Positions 20,501 through 29,785 of a stretch of 64,000 bases of DNA are shown here, piece after piece. Source of the DNA: DATKAS01 sp963733765. GTDB lineage: Bacteria; Actinomycetota; Acidimicrobiia; Acidimicrobiales; DATKAS01. A program made the position numbers and the translations under genes. Position 1 is the first letter of the stretch; each line of letters begins with the position of its first letter. Location: the NCBI GenBank assembly GCA_963733765.1, contig CAVTEI010000003.1, positions 3,224,001 to 3,288,000 on the forward strand, written 5' to 3'. The notes below the pieces were generated by a model. That model was not told where the DNA came from and searched no databases. It saw only the letters and a program-made list of their open reading frames with translations.

Positions 20501-20854
20501 AGCGAGGTCGAGGTATCAATCACATACGTGAGCGACTGGGGCGTGCCAGGGCATCGGCGTCTTCCTCGACGACATCACGGTGTCGAGCGAAGGTCGGCAC
20601 CGAGTCGTTCGAGAGCGGGCTCGGCGCATGGACCGTGGCCGGTCCCGCACCCGGCGGCGCCGTCAACGGCAACGACTGGACGCGTCACGCCTGACGTCGG
20701 GTTCGAGGAAGGCGCATCGTGACGACCATGACGCCTGCCGACGGCGGCGTTCCGCACCATCTACTTCGGATTCGGGTTTGAGGGCATCACGTCCGCCGAC
20801 CAGCGAAGCGCGGTGATGGGCAGCGCGATCAACTTCTTGTTGGCGGCCCCATAG
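17552..20854 (+). CDS. Secreted M14 zinc carboxypeptidase with C-terminal accessory domains (a dozen or so frame breaks)
   Basis: This is a large exported metallopeptidase of about 1,100 residues. Residues 1-28 are a signal peptide (positive start, then ALAAGLAFALVAAVGGSAGA). The M14 domain holds the zinc His and Glu in QHAREWISVE (near 18140), VANPDGYQYTFDYDRLWRKN, GVDPNRNFPEHW, the third zinc His in NYHSFGELLLY, and the catalytic Glu in LAWTPELGDG. The C-terminal third contains WYTGNDLL, NAGWQYANAFDYNP and a beta-rich domain resembling the C-terminus of immune inhibitor A-type peptidases (DTEADWDFLFVEAH, GVFLDDITVSS), ending ADQRSAVMGSAINFLL. Frame breaks fall throughout 18050-20750. GTG 17552 follows a G-rich ribosome site. 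It probably degrades extracellular protein. Confidence 0.82.
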
Positions 20855-20943
20855 TTCTCGGCCTGGACGAGCGCGAGACTGCCGACGTGTGCGGGTCCGG
20901 AGCCGGCGACCACAAGCACGACGGGCAGGAGGCAGCTTCGGCG

Positions 20944-21954
20944 ATGCCCCGCATGATCGAGGGGCAGGCCGTCGACCCGATACCCCTCGAGCCCGTCGAC
21001 GAGCTGACGATCACCATGTTGGTGGACAACAGCTACGACGGGCTGATGGTGGACATGGGTCCTGCTCGCCGCACGCCGATGGGGCGGACGCCGCGGGTGT
21101 CGGCCCCGCAGTTCGTGCAAGGTGAGACCGTGCCGGGCCTCGTCGCGGAGCACGGGTTCGCGGCGATGGTGAGCACTCGGCGAGGCGACCGAACCCACAC
21201 ATTGCTCTTCGACACCGGCGTGTCGCCGTACGGTCTCTCGGGCAACCTCGAACGACTCGGGATCGACGCCAGCGCCATCGAGGCTGTCGTTCTCAGCCAC
21301 GGTCACTTCGACCACGCCGGCGGCCTCGCCGGCTTCGCCGCGCTGCGCCGCGGGAGGCTGCCGATCATGCTCCATCCGCTCGTGTGGGCCGCCCGGAGGT
21401 TGGCGTTCCCAGGGCTCACCGAGTGGGAGCTGCCTGTGCTGAGCCGCAGCGCGGTGGAGTCGGAGGGGTTCGAGGTCATCGAGCGCCGGCAGCCATCGGT
21501 CGTGCTCGACGGAAGCGTCTTGATCACCGGCGAGGTGGATCGAACGACCGACTTCGAGATGGGCATGCGGTTCCACGAGGCGCTCGGCGCGAGCGGTTGG
21601 GAACCTGACCCGATGATCCTCGACGACCAGGCGTTGGTGGTGAACGTGCGCGGGCGTGGCCTGGTGGTGCTCACAGGATGCGGTCACGCCGGAGCGGTGA
21701 ACATCTGTCGGTACGCGATGCGGCTCACAGGCGCCGAGCGACTGTCGGGGCTCTTCGGCGGGTTCCACCTCACGGGGCCCGGGTTCGAGCCCATCATCGA
21801 ACCGACGGTGAGCGCGCTCCGCGACCTGGCACCCGATGTGATCGTCCCCGCGCATTGCACCGGTTGGCGAGCACAACACCGACTCGCCGCCGAGATGCCC
21901 GACGCGTTCCTCCCGAATGCAGTCGGCACCAGCTTCGTGCTCGCCGCGGCCTGA
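20944..21954 (+). CDS. Metallo-beta-lactamase-fold hydrolase
   Basis: This intact protein has 336 residues from the chosen start. The metal-binding His/Asp motif is VVLSHGHFDHAGGLAGF near residue 120; further ligands are in VVLTGCGHAGAVN and LFGGFHLTGPGFE, and VPAHCTGWRAQH is near the end. This arrangement is seen in the group that includes the methanopterin-pathway RFA-P synthase-like proteins annotated in many bacteria. The open frame extends back to 20887, but ATG 20944 has AGGAGG ten bases upstream and begins at a plausible N-terminus. The substrate is unknown. It is convergent with the MFS gene. Confidence 0.85.
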   Translation: MPRMIEGQAVDPIPLEPVDELTITMLVDNSYDGLMVDMGPARRTPMGRTPRVSAPQFVQGETVPGLVAEHGFAAMVSTRRGDRTHTLLFDTGVSPYGLSGNLERLGIDASAIEAVVLSHGHFDHAGGLAGFAALRRGRLPIMLHPLVWAARRLAFPGLTEWELPVLSRSAVESEGFEVIERRQPSVVLDGSVLITGEVDRTTDFEMGMRFHEALGASGWEPDPMILDDQALVVNVRGRGLVVLTGCGHAGAVNICRYAMRLTGAERLSGLFGGFHLTGPGFEPIIEPTVSALRDLAPDVIVPAHCTGWRAQHRLAAEMPDAFLPNAVGTSFVLAAA

Positions 21955-21981
21955 ATCGAGGGTGGGCGGCCGGTCGCGGCG

Positions 21982-23203
21982 TCAGGGGTGGTCGGGCTCG
22001 ATCGACGCGCTCGGCGAGGGCGGCGGCACCGTGGCCGACGGAAGCGCGGGTTCGCGCATCGGTGCTGCCGCGGAGCAGCACGAGCGCGGCCACCCCGAGC
22101 AGCGCGCCGGCGACGAACGCGCCCCGGTAGCCGGTGAGCGCGGCGACGACGCCGAGGAGTAGCGCACCGACTCCCTGCGACAGATCGAAGAAGCTGCTGA
22201 CGGTGCCGACCGCAGAGCCCCGCTCGTTAGCGGGGAGTCCTGTCAGGGCGAGCGTGAGCATTGCCGGATACAGGAACGACATGCCGATCGAGAAGACGAC
22301 CGTGCCGGCGTACAAACCGATGGGTTCGGCGAAAGCCGCCATGATCAGCAGCCCAGCGGCGGAGGTGCCAGTCGCGATGGTGCCGGCCGTGAAGGGTCCG
22401 ATGCGGTCGGGCACCTTCGCGCCGAGGAGGCGCAAGGCGAGGATCAGGCCGCCGTACAGCAGGAACACCCCACTCGAGTCGTCCATCCCTATCTGCTCGA
22501 CGTAGAGCGGCACGAACTCGGTGAACCCAGCGAGGCCGATGAGCCCGAGGAACAGCACCGTGCCCGGGGCGAGCGCCGCCCGACTGATGAGCGGAGGTCG
22601 AGGCGCGTCGGGCGCGGAGGTTCGGTCGAGCGACGCCACGTCTCGTGTGAACAGCCCGATGGCCCCCGCCATGAAGGCAAGCGCCGCCGAGGTCAGCCAG
22701 ACCCGGTCGAAGTGGTCGTCGTCGAGGAGCACGTTGCCGAGCAGCGGGCCGAAGGCGAGACCGCCATAGACGGCGATCGACCAGTAGCTGATTGCCTCGC
22801 CGCGCCGTGCTTCCGGTGCGAGGTCGGTGACCATCGACGCGGCGCCCACGAAGAACGCGGCCTCCCCGATGCCGGCGAGCAACCGCACCACGACGAGCGG
22901 GACGAGGGCCGACGCGAAGACGTAGAGCAAGCCGGCCGAGCCGACGATCAGGCCGCCGACAACGATGAGGACCCGTCGGCCGACGCGGTCGCCGATCCGG
23001 CCGGCGAACGGGCGGAGGAGCACCGCGCCCACGAAGAAGGCGCCGACCGCTACCCCGACGGCGACGTCGTTGCCGCCGAGCTCGTGCTTCACGAACTGCG
23101 GCACGACGGGCAGGAGCATGCCGAGCGCCATGAAGTAGCAGAGCCCCGACGTCACCACGAGAGCGAAGCGAAGGGTGAACACGCGCTCGCTCGTGGTCGA
23201 CAT
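21982..23203 (-). CDS. MFS transporter (probable frame break near the C-terminus)
   Basis: This is a 12-helix major facilitator of about 405 residues. FALVVTSGLCYFMALGMLLP is TM1, and FAGRIGDRVGRRVLIVVGG holds the loop 2-3 signature. GIGEAAFFVGAASMVTDLAP lies in the TM4-5 region. The second half repeats the fold (FLYPAMLTLALTGLPANERG). The main frame stays open to 21794, overlapping the MBL gene on the other strand. A single-base change near 22060 would instead end the protein at 21982, just clear of that gene, which I favour. Drug or metabolite export is likely; the substrate is unknown. Confidence 0.82.
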
Positions 23204-23255
23204 CAGGCGCCCGAGCCTACGACGACGACCACGGCTCCGATCGGCCCGCGGCGGC

Positions 23256-24297
23256 CTACTCGCGGCCGAGTTCGGCCCGGATCGAGCGCGCGGCGTCGGC
23301 CAACGCGCGGAGCTTGTTGAATGCCGTCGCCCGAGGCAGGTACTTCATCCCGCAATCGGGGGCGGCGACGAGGTGAGTGGGCTCGAGACGCTCGAGTCCC
23401 CGCCGGATGCGCGCCTCGACGACCTCAACTGGCTCGACCTCGGGGTCTTGGAGGTCGATGACGCCGAGGACGATCACCTTGCCCGACAGATCGTCGAGGA
23501 CGCCGAGGTCGAGCTTCGGTTGCGCTGCTTCGATCGAGATCTGCTCGGCGGAGCAGTCCGCCAGCTGCGGAAGGAACGTGTAGCCGCTGGGCTTCTCCCC
23601 TACCACCGCGGCGTAGCCGAAGCAGAGGTGCACCGCGGTCGTGGCTGTGATGCCTTCGAGCGCCCGATTGATCGCCCCGACCGCGTAGCGCTCGGCCGCG
23701 TCCGGGTCGTTGCGCAGCCACGGCTCGTCGAGCTGGATCACATCAGCACCGGCGGCCTGCAGCTCGCGGGCCTCTTCGTTCACCGCCGCGGCGAAGTCCA
23801 TCGCGACGGCCTCCGGGTCTGTGATACCACTCGTCGCTCGCCTGCTGACTCAACGTGAACGGACCGGGCAGTGTCACCTTCACCGGTCGGTCCGTCATCC
23901 GGCGCAGAAACGCGAGCGCATCAACTTCGACCGCTCGGGTACGCCGAATGGCACCGACGATCCTCGGCACCGGGATGGTGCGCCCGGCATTGTTCGTAAC
24001 CGATGCGGGGTGCACCGCGTCGATGCCTTCGAGTGCAGTGACGAAGTGATTCGAATAGCTCTCGCGGCGAACCTCCCCGTCGGTGATCACGTCGATGCCC
24101 GCGCGCTCCATGTCGCGGATCGCCAACTCGGCCGCATCGTCTTGAGCACCAGCCAGCAGATCATCCGGAAGGGCCCACAGCTCCCGCGCCTGAGCGCGGG
24201 GCACGCCCTTCGACAAGAACGCTCGATCGATCAGCCACGGGGGCTGTGGGTAGCTGCCGACGACAGTGGTGCTCACGACTTCCGGGGGGACCTTCAC
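23256..24297 (-). CDS. MetE C-terminal-like (cobalamin-independent methionine synthase) protein (one frame break)
   Basis: This 347-residue stand-alone relative of the catalytic half of MetE begins STTVVGSYPQPPWLIDRAFL. It has VITDGEVRRESYSNHF, KVTLPGPFTLSQQASDEWY, ADVIQLDEPWLRNDP, and the zinc-type His-x-Cys in VHLCFGYAA with a later Cys in VAAPDCGMKYLPR. One frame change is needed near 23822. GTG 24297 overlaps the stop of the FAD oxidase by four bases (GTGA), showing translational coupling. Without the N-terminal half it may not make methionine from methyl-tetrahydrofolate; related short forms transfer thiols or methyl groups to other substrates. Confidence 0.82.
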
Positions 24298-25703
24298 GGC
24301 ACCATCGTCTCGCACCTCGCGCTGGGCTGGATGTTCTTGTTGTTGTGGAACACGTTCTCGGGGTCGTATTTGGCCTTCACCTCGGCGAGCCGCCGGTAGG
24401 TGTCGTCGCCGTAGGCCTCGCGGACGCGGCTCGTGTCGTCGTCGGAGTCGAGGAAGTTCACGTAGACGCCGGCGCGGTGGGGCTGCAGGGCGTCGAGGAA
24501 TGCTCGGGCCCACGCGGTCTCCGATGCCTTGACGGTGTCGTCCTCCCCAGGGAGCCAGGCCGCGTCGATGACGATGTTGTGGTCCACATCGCGTCCCGGG
24601 TAGGCGGTGGCGTCGCTCGGGGCTCGGCGTATAGCGCCGCCCATGTGGAACATCGCCGCGTACGACCTCGGGGAGGTGGCGCGGTAGGCGTGCGCGGCGA
24701 CGATGTCGACGACCTCGTCGGACAGGCCCGTGAGGTTCGTGGCCTTCCAGTAGTAGTGCCAGCCATGAGGGACGGTGTCGTCGATCCCGCTTTGATGGTC
24801 GACGTACAGGGTGGGTCCGACGAGATCCACGAGCGGGGTCCCGAACTGGCGGAGCCCACGCACGGCGCGCTCACCGTCTTCGACGGGTCCGGCGTAGCAG
24901 CTGCCCACGGCGATCGCCGGCCGGAAGTGGAGGTGCTCGTCGACAGCCGGTAGTGGCGGGATCGTGCCGAGCCGGACGATGTTGCCGAGCTCATCAGGTG
25001 CATCGGTGACGAACTCACGGTAGAAGCGCAGGACGTCGGCGGTGTCCTCGGCTGCCCAGAACACTGGTCCGGCCATGACGGTGGGGCCGACCGGGTGCAG
25101 CGCGAACCGGAAGGTTGTGACGATGCCGAAGTTCCCGCCGCCGCCTCGGAGAGCCCAGAACAGGTCGGGGTGATCGTTGGCGGTCGCACACACGATCTCG
25201 CCCTCGGCGGTGACCACCTCGGCCTGTACGAGGTTGTCGACGGTGAGCCCGTGCTTGCGCATGAGCCAGCCGAGGCCGCCGCCCAGGCTGAGGCCGCCGA
25301 CACCGGTGTGGCCCACGATGCCGCCCGTGGTGGCGAGGCCGTGGGCCTGTGTTTCGTGATCGACATCTCCCCACAGGGCACCGCCCTGGACAAGGGCCGT
25401 GCGCTCGACCGGATCGACCGAGACGGCACGCATCGCCGACAGGTCGATCACGATCCCGCCGTCGCAGACCGCGGTGCCGGCAACGTTGTGCCCCCCGCCG
25501 CGAACGGCGATCTCGAGATCGCGGTCGCGGGCGAAGCGCACCGCTGCGGCGACGTCGGCGGCGCCGGTGCAGCGGGCAATCAGCCGAGGTCTGCGGTCGA
25601 CGGCACCGTTCCACACGGCTCGGGCGTCGTCGTAGTCGTGGTGGTCGGGGACGATCACATCCCCCCGGAACCCGGAAATCTGCATCGTGGTTTGCGCTGA
25701 CAT
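24294..25703 (-). CDS. FAD-binding (berberine-bridge-enzyme-like) oxidoreductase
   Basis: This is an intact 469-residue oxidase of the PCMH/BBE family. Covalent FAD attachment is expected at the His of AVRGGGHNVAGTAV. GGIVGHTGVGGLSLGGGLGW and FWALRGGGGNFGIVTTFRF are FAD-contact motifs, and the C-terminal YDPENVFHNNKNI is the BBE signature. The Cys that gives a second FAD bond in some members is Val here (GLTVDN). ATG 25703 has GAGAGGAGG six bases upstream. It is divergent from an HxlR regulator across tandem palindromes at 25756-25795, and coupled to the MetE-like gene. The substrate is unknown. Confidence 0.88.
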   Translation of the reverse strand: MSAQTTMQISGFRGDVIVPDHHDYDDARAVWNGAVDRRPRLIARCTGAADVAAAVRFARDRDLEIAVRGGGHNVAGTAVCDGGIVIDLSAMRAVSVDPVERTALVQGGALWGDVDHETQAHGLATTGGIVGHTGVGGLSLGGGLGWLMRKHGLTVDNLVQAEVVTAEGEIVCATANDHPDLFWALRGGGGNFGIVTTFRFALHPVGPTVMAGPVFWAAEDTADVLRFYREFVTDAPDELGNIVRLGTIPPLPAVDEHLHFRPAIAVGSCYAGPVEDGERAVRGLRQFGTPLVDLVGPTLYVDHQSGIDDTVPHGWHYYWKATNLTGLSDEVVDIVAAHAYRATSPRSYAAMFHMGGAIRRAPSDATAYPGRDVDHNIVIDAAWLPGEDDTVKASETAWARAFLDALQPHRAGVYVNFLDSDDDTSRVREAYGDDTYRRLAEVKAKYDPENVFHNNKNIQPSARCETMVP

Positions 25704-25755
25704 CGTTCCTCCTCTCGTGGATGGGCTCATCGCAACATCGAGGGAAGGCGAGAAG

Positions 25756-25795
25756 AAGTCAGCGATCTGGACTTGGAAGTAAGGAATCTGGACTT
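25756..25795. promoter_or_regulatory. Tandem palindromic operators between FAD oxidase and HxlR genes
   Basis: Two 19-base units, AAGTCAGCGATCTGGACTT (25756-25774) and AAGTAAGGAATCTGGACTT (25777-25795), are separated by GG. Each has inverted AAGT/ACTT ends, and the units repeat every 21 bases, two helical turns. They sit in the 125-base region between divergent start codons (25703 and 25829), the expected place for an HxlR-type dimer pair. Confidence 0.68.
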
Positions 25796-25828
25796 CACGG
25801 CGAGCGGGTCGCGCAGGACACTGCTCTC

Positions 25829-26518
25829 ATGAGGACCTACGGCCAGTACTGCCCGATCGCCCGTGGCGCCGAGATCTTCGCTGAGCGTTGGACGCCGGTG
25901 ATCATCCGCAACCTGCATCTGGGGTGTGAGACGTTCTGCGAGATCCTCGAGGGCGCGCCCGGACTCTCCCGCACCCTGCTCACGCAGCGGCTCAAGCAGC
26001 TCGAACGCGTCGGCATCGTCGAATCGGTGCCGAAGGCTCAGGGGCGCGGTCACCGATACCAGCTCACGAGCTCGGGCCACGATCTGTTCAAGGTGTGCGA
26101 GACCCTGGGCGAGTGGGGAGCTCGTTGGCTCGAGATCGCCCCCGAGGACCTCGATCCATTCGTGGCGCTGTGGTCGATGTGCAACGCGCTCCGACATGAC
26201 CGCCTCCCCGACCGGCGCGTGGTCGTCCGCCTTGACTTCACCGGCTACCGACCGCACGAGCGGTACTGGCTGCTGCTCGAACACGGCGAGGCCGAGATCT
26301 GCAAGACCTATCCCGGTCTGGACGAGGACCTCTACGTCACCGCCGACGCCGAAGCGTTCGTGAAGTGGCATGCCGGGCAGCTGTCCTGGGCGGAGGCCAC
26401 CCGCGACTCGCGGATCCAGCTCCACGGTCCCTCATGGCTCGTGCGCGCGTTCCCGAGCTGGAACGGCCGCAGCATGTTCGCCCACATCAGGCCCGAAGCC
26501 GCGGCTGCCACCGCGTAA
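25829..26518 (+). CDS. HxlR-family winged-helix transcriptional regulator
   Basis: This intact protein has 229 residues. The HxlR domain lies in residues 1-100: YCPIARGAEIFAERWTPVII carries the family Cys near the start, CETFCEILEGAPGLSRTLLT follows, and QRLKQLERVGIVESVP completes the winged helix. It has a longer C-terminal domain than the simplest HxlR proteins, with RRVVVRLDFTGYRPHERYWL, which looks like a sterol-carrier-protein-like sensor fold seen in other long members. ATG 25829 fits the conserved N-terminus. It probably binds the tandem palindromes upstream and controls the divergent FAD oxidase/MetE-like pair. Confidence 0.88.
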   Translation: MRTYGQYCPIARGAEIFAERWTPVIIRNLHLGCETFCEILEGAPGLSRTLLTQRLKQLERVGIVESVPKAQGRGHRYQLTSSGHDLFKVCETLGEWGARWLEIAPEDLDPFVALWSMCNALRHDRLPDRRVVVRLDFTGYRPHERYWLLLEHGEAEICKTYPGLDEDLYVTADAEAFVKWHAGQLSWAEATRDSRIQLHGPSWLVRAFPSWNGRSMFAHIRPEAAAATA

Positions 26519-26528
26519 GACTCTCGTC

Positions 26529-26900
26529 GTGCTGCGCCTGGGAACAGTCGTCTTGGGTGCCGACGATGTCGATCGTGCCGCCGCGTTCTGGTCGAACGTG
26601 TTCGGCTACGAGGTCGTCGCGTTCCCGGGTGCCACGGACGAGTTCACGATCCTGGTCCCGCCCGACGGCGTCGGAACACGGATCGCTGTGCATCGGTCGG
26701 TCAGTCCGGTCCAGGAGCGGCCGCGGGTCCATCTGGATCTCGTCGTCGACAGCCCGGCCGAACAGCGGTCAGAGATCGAACGGCTCGTGGCGCTCGGTGC
26801 GACTCGCGTGGCCTGGAGCTACCCCAGCGACCCCGACTTCGTGGTGTTGGCTGACACGGAAGGCAACCGCTTCTGCATCGTCGACGCCAGCCACCGCTGA
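26529..26900 (+). CDS. Small VOC-family protein
   Basis: This intact protein has 123 residues. VLGADDVDRAAAFWSNVFGY is the first half of the vicinal-oxygen-chelate fold, and RVHLDLVVDSPAEQRSEIER the second. The ending FVVLADTEGNRFCIVDAS is typical of the short single-domain members. GTG 26529 starts 10 bases after the HxlR gene, so the two are probably cotranscribed. The function is not predictable; members include glyoxalases, fosfomycin-type resistance proteins and isomerases. Confidence 0.82.
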   Translation: MLRLGTVVLGADDVDRAAAFWSNVFGYEVVAFPGATDEFTILVPPDGVGTRIAVHRSVSPVQERPRVHLDLVVDSPAEQRSEIERLVALGATRVAWSYPSDPDFVVLADTEGNRFCIVDASHR

Positions 26901-26923
26901 CAGGACCGGGCTACGTTCGTCGC

Positions 26924-27960
26924 ATGATCGACGTCTCGAACGACCCTCGGATCGACCCTCGGATCAAGGCGGTGCTCGAGCGGCTTGGGAACGCCTGGTG
27001 GAGGTGGCGACGCCGAGAGCCGCGAGCAGCTTCTCGCGGAAGCGAGCAGCGAGGAGGCGATCGCCCAGCGCGCGATGATCGCGACGCTGCTCGATGCTGC
27101 CGACAACGAAGACGTTGCGCCGTCGAAGGGCCTCAACGTGACCGAGCACTCGTTCGTGTCGCAGCCCGACGGCAACACCATCAACCTGCGCCTCATCCGG
27201 CCCGACGGTCCGGCATTGCTCCCCGCCGTGTACTACATCCACGGGGGCGGCATGCAGACGATGTCGTGCTACGACGGCAACTACCGCGCCTGGGGCCGCA
27301 TCATCGCCGCCCAAGGAGTCGCCGTCGCGATGGTCGACTTCCGCAACGCGCTCACGCCCTCGTCAGTCGAGGAGGTGGCGCCGTTCCCCGCCGGGCTGAA
27401 CGACTGCGTGTCCGGCCTGCGCTGGCTCATCGCCAACGCGTCCGACCTCGGCATCGATCCCGCTCGCGTCGTGATCGCCGGCGAGAGCGGCGGCGGCAAC
27501 CTCACGCTCGCCACCGGGCTCAAGCTGAAGCAGGACGGCGACATCGGTCTGATCAAGGGCCTCTACGCGCTGTGCCCCTACATCGCCGGGACGCTGGCCG
27601 CTCCCGCAGCACCCGTCGTCCACGGAGAACAACGGCATCCTCCTCGACCTGCACAACAACCGCGGCGCCATGGCCTACGGCATCGACGAACTGCATCGGG
27701 GCAATCCACTCGCGTGGCCCGGCCTCGCCACCGAGGACGACGTCCGAGGCCTCCCGGCCGTGATGATCAGCGTCAACGAGTGCGACCCCCTGCGTGACGA
27801 GGGCATCGAGTTCTACCGACTCCTGCTCCGCGCCGGTGTCCCGGCTCGGTGCCGCCAGGTGATGGGAACCATCCACGGCACCGAGGTGCTGCCGTTCATG
27901 TGTCCGGAGATCAGCCGGGACACCGCGGCGAGCATCGCCGCCTTCGTCACGTCGCTGTAG
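26924..27960 (+). CDS. Alpha/beta hydrolase of the hormone-sensitive-lipase group (two frame breaks)
   Basis: This esterase of about 345 residues has the HSL-type oxyanion motif AVYYIHGGGMQTM. The nucleophile is Ser in VVIAGESGGGNLTLA, the acid is Asp in SVNECDPLRDEG, and the His is in VMGTIHGTEVLPFM. Frame changes are needed near 26990 and 27588. A short repeat at the start encodes DPRIDPRI. It lies 23 bases after the VOC gene and 12 bases before the nitroreductase, so these plus-strand genes probably form one unit with the HxlR gene. Confidence 0.82.
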
Positions 27961-27972
27961 GAGTCCGCCGCC

Positions 27973-28488
27973 GTGGAGACATGGGACGCCATCCGAGCGC
28001 GACGCAACGTGCGCACGTACACCGACGAACCGATCAGAGACGAAGACCTCGACCGCATCCTCGAGGCCGGCTGGCGTGCACCATCGGCGTCGAACCGGCA
28101 GCGCTGGGAATTCATCGTGATCACCGACCGGGCTCAGCTCGAGGCGCTCGGCGGAGTGTGGCAGGGCGCCCGGCACATACCCGGTGCCCAGGCCGCGATC
28201 GTGCTCCTCTTGCCGGAGCCTTCCGAGGAGCGGTTCGTCACACTCGACCGCTACGACCTCGGCCAGGCGACGTACGCGATGCTGCTTGCCGCAACCGACC
28301 TCGGCATCGGTAGCGCACACTCGGCGATCGGTGACCAAGACAAGGCACGCGAGATCCTCGGGTTCCCTGACGGCTACATCGCCGCGTACATGATCGGGCT
28401 CGGTTACCCGGCCGATCGGCCCCTGCGCCCGATCGTCAAGCCGGATCGCCGCCCGTTCGCCGAGGTCGTGCATCGCGGCGGTTGGTGA
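27973..28488 (+). CDS. Nitroreductase-family FMN oxidoreductase
   Basis: This intact 171-residue flavoprotein opens with IRARRNVRTYTDEPIRDEDL and has APSASNRQRWEFIVI as the FMN-binding loop. LAATDLGIGSAHSAIGDQ and IGLGYPADRPL follow at the positions expected for the family. GTG 27973 is 12 bases after the hydrolase stop. Such enzymes reduce quinones, nitro groups or enones with NAD(P)H. It is convergent with the thiolase gene, with a 15-base gap and no clear terminator. Confidence 0.87.
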   Translation: METWDAIRARRNVRTYTDEPIRDEDLDRILEAGWRAPSASNRQRWEFIVITDRAQLEALGGVWQGARHIPGAQAAIVLLLPEPSEERFVTLDRYDLGQATYAMLLAATDLGIGSAHSAIGDQDKAREILGFPDGYIAAYMIGLGYPADRPLRPIVKPDRRPFAEVVHRGGW

Positions 28489-28503
28489 AGCTGTCGCCCT
28501 CGA

Positions 28504-29679
28504 TTACGAGTAGATCTCGAAGAGGCCGGCGGCGCCTTGGCCGCCGCCGATGCACATGGTGACGACGCCCCACTTGGCCTTGCGGCGGATGCCCTCCTGC
28601 AGGACGTGACCCGCGCACCGGGCACCGGTCATGCCGAAGGGGTGGCCGATGGCGATGGAGCCGCCGTTGACGTTGTACTTGGCCGGGTCGATGCCGAGCG
28701 TGTCACGGGCGTAGAGGCACTGTGAGGCGAACGCTTCGTTCAGCTCCCACAGGTCGATGTCGTCGATCTTGAGGCCGTGGCGCGCGAGCAGCTTCGGCAC
28801 CGCGAACACCGGCCCGATGCCCATCTCGTCCGGCTCGCAGCCTGCGACGGCCCAGCCCTTGAAGGCGCCGAGTGGCGTGAGGCCGCGCTTGCTCGCCTCT
28901 TCGTCCGACATGAGGACGACGGCGGCGGCGCCGTCGGACAGCTGGCTGGCGTTGCCGGCGGTGATGAAGTTGCCTTCGCCACGGACCGGCGGCAGCGCAG
29001 CGAGGCCGTCGAGCGTGGTGTCGGGACGGTTGCACTCGTCGCGGTCGACGACGTAGTCGACGAACGACTCTTCCTTCGTCTCCTTGTCGACCTTCTTCAT
29101 GGTGGTGCTCATCGGGACGATCTCGTCGGCGAAGAGGCCCGCTGTCTGCGCGGCGGCCATGCGCTTCTGCGACTCGAGGGAGTACTCGTCTTGGTACTCG
29201 CGGCTCACGTCGTAGCGCTTGGCGACGATGTCGGCGGTCTCGATCATCGGCATGAAGATCGCCGGGTACATCTCGAGGAGCTTCTGGTCGATGTTCGCCG
29301 AGCCACCCATGCCCCCACCGGGCATGGTGATCGACTCGACGCCACCGGCGACGACGACGTCGGCGCTGTCGGTCTTGATGTAGTTCGCGGCCAACGCGAT
29401 CGCGTTCAGGCCGGACGAGCAGTGGCGCTGGATCGTGGCGCCCCCAGTGGTGACGGGTAGGCCGGCGAGGAGGCCGGCGAGCCGGGCGAGGTTCGCCGCG
29501 CCGTGTGCGCCGTTGCCGAGGTAGACGTCCTCGACGGCTTCGGGCTCGACGCCGGACTTCGACACCGCGTGGCTGATCGCGTGCGCGGCCATGCTCATGG
29601 CTGCGGTGTTGTTGAACCCACCACGACCCGACTTGGCGAGCCCGGTGCGGGCGTAGCTGACGATGACGGCTTCGCGCAT
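28504..29679 (-). CDS. Acetyl-CoA acetyltransferase / 3-ketoacyl-CoA thiolase
   Basis: This intact 391-residue thiolase has all catalytic residues: the acyl-accepting Cys in GGATIQRHCSSGLNAIALAA, the His in IAIGHPFGMTGARCAGH, and the second Cys in VVTMCIGGGQGAAGLFE. ELNEAFASQ carries the family Asn-Glu-Ala-Phe motif. It performs the final C-C cleavage of beta-oxidation or the reverse condensation. The start at 29679 (MREAVIVSYARTGL) is standard. It stands alone on the minus strand with about 100 bases to the next gene. Confidence 0.94.
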   Translation of the reverse strand: MREAVIVSYARTGLAKSGRGGFNNTAAMSMAAHAISHAVSKSGVEPEAVEDVYLGNGAHGAANLARLAGLLAGLPVTTGGATIQRHCSSGLNAIALAANYIKTDSADVVVAGGVESITMPGGGMGGSANIDQKLLEMYPAIFMPMIETADIVAKRYDVSREYQDEYSLESQKRMAAAQTAGLFADEIVPMSTTMKKVDKETKEESFVDYVVDRDECNRPDTTLDGLAALPPVRGEGNFITAGNASQLSDGAAAVVLMSDEEASKRGLTPLGAFKGWAVAGCEPDEMGIGPVFAVPKLLARHGLKIDDIDLWELNEAFASQCLYARDTLGIDPAKYNVNGGSIAIGHPFGMTGARCAGHVLQEGIRRKAKWGVVTMCIGGGQGAAGLFEIYS

Positions 29680-29785
29680 GGCGACGTTCCCTCGGCTTTC
29701 TCGGCAGCCGCACCGTGCGGCCGGGTCGATGTCGACGTCGCCACCCTACGAACGTCCGCGGGTCACGTCGAAATCGCTGGTGCGC

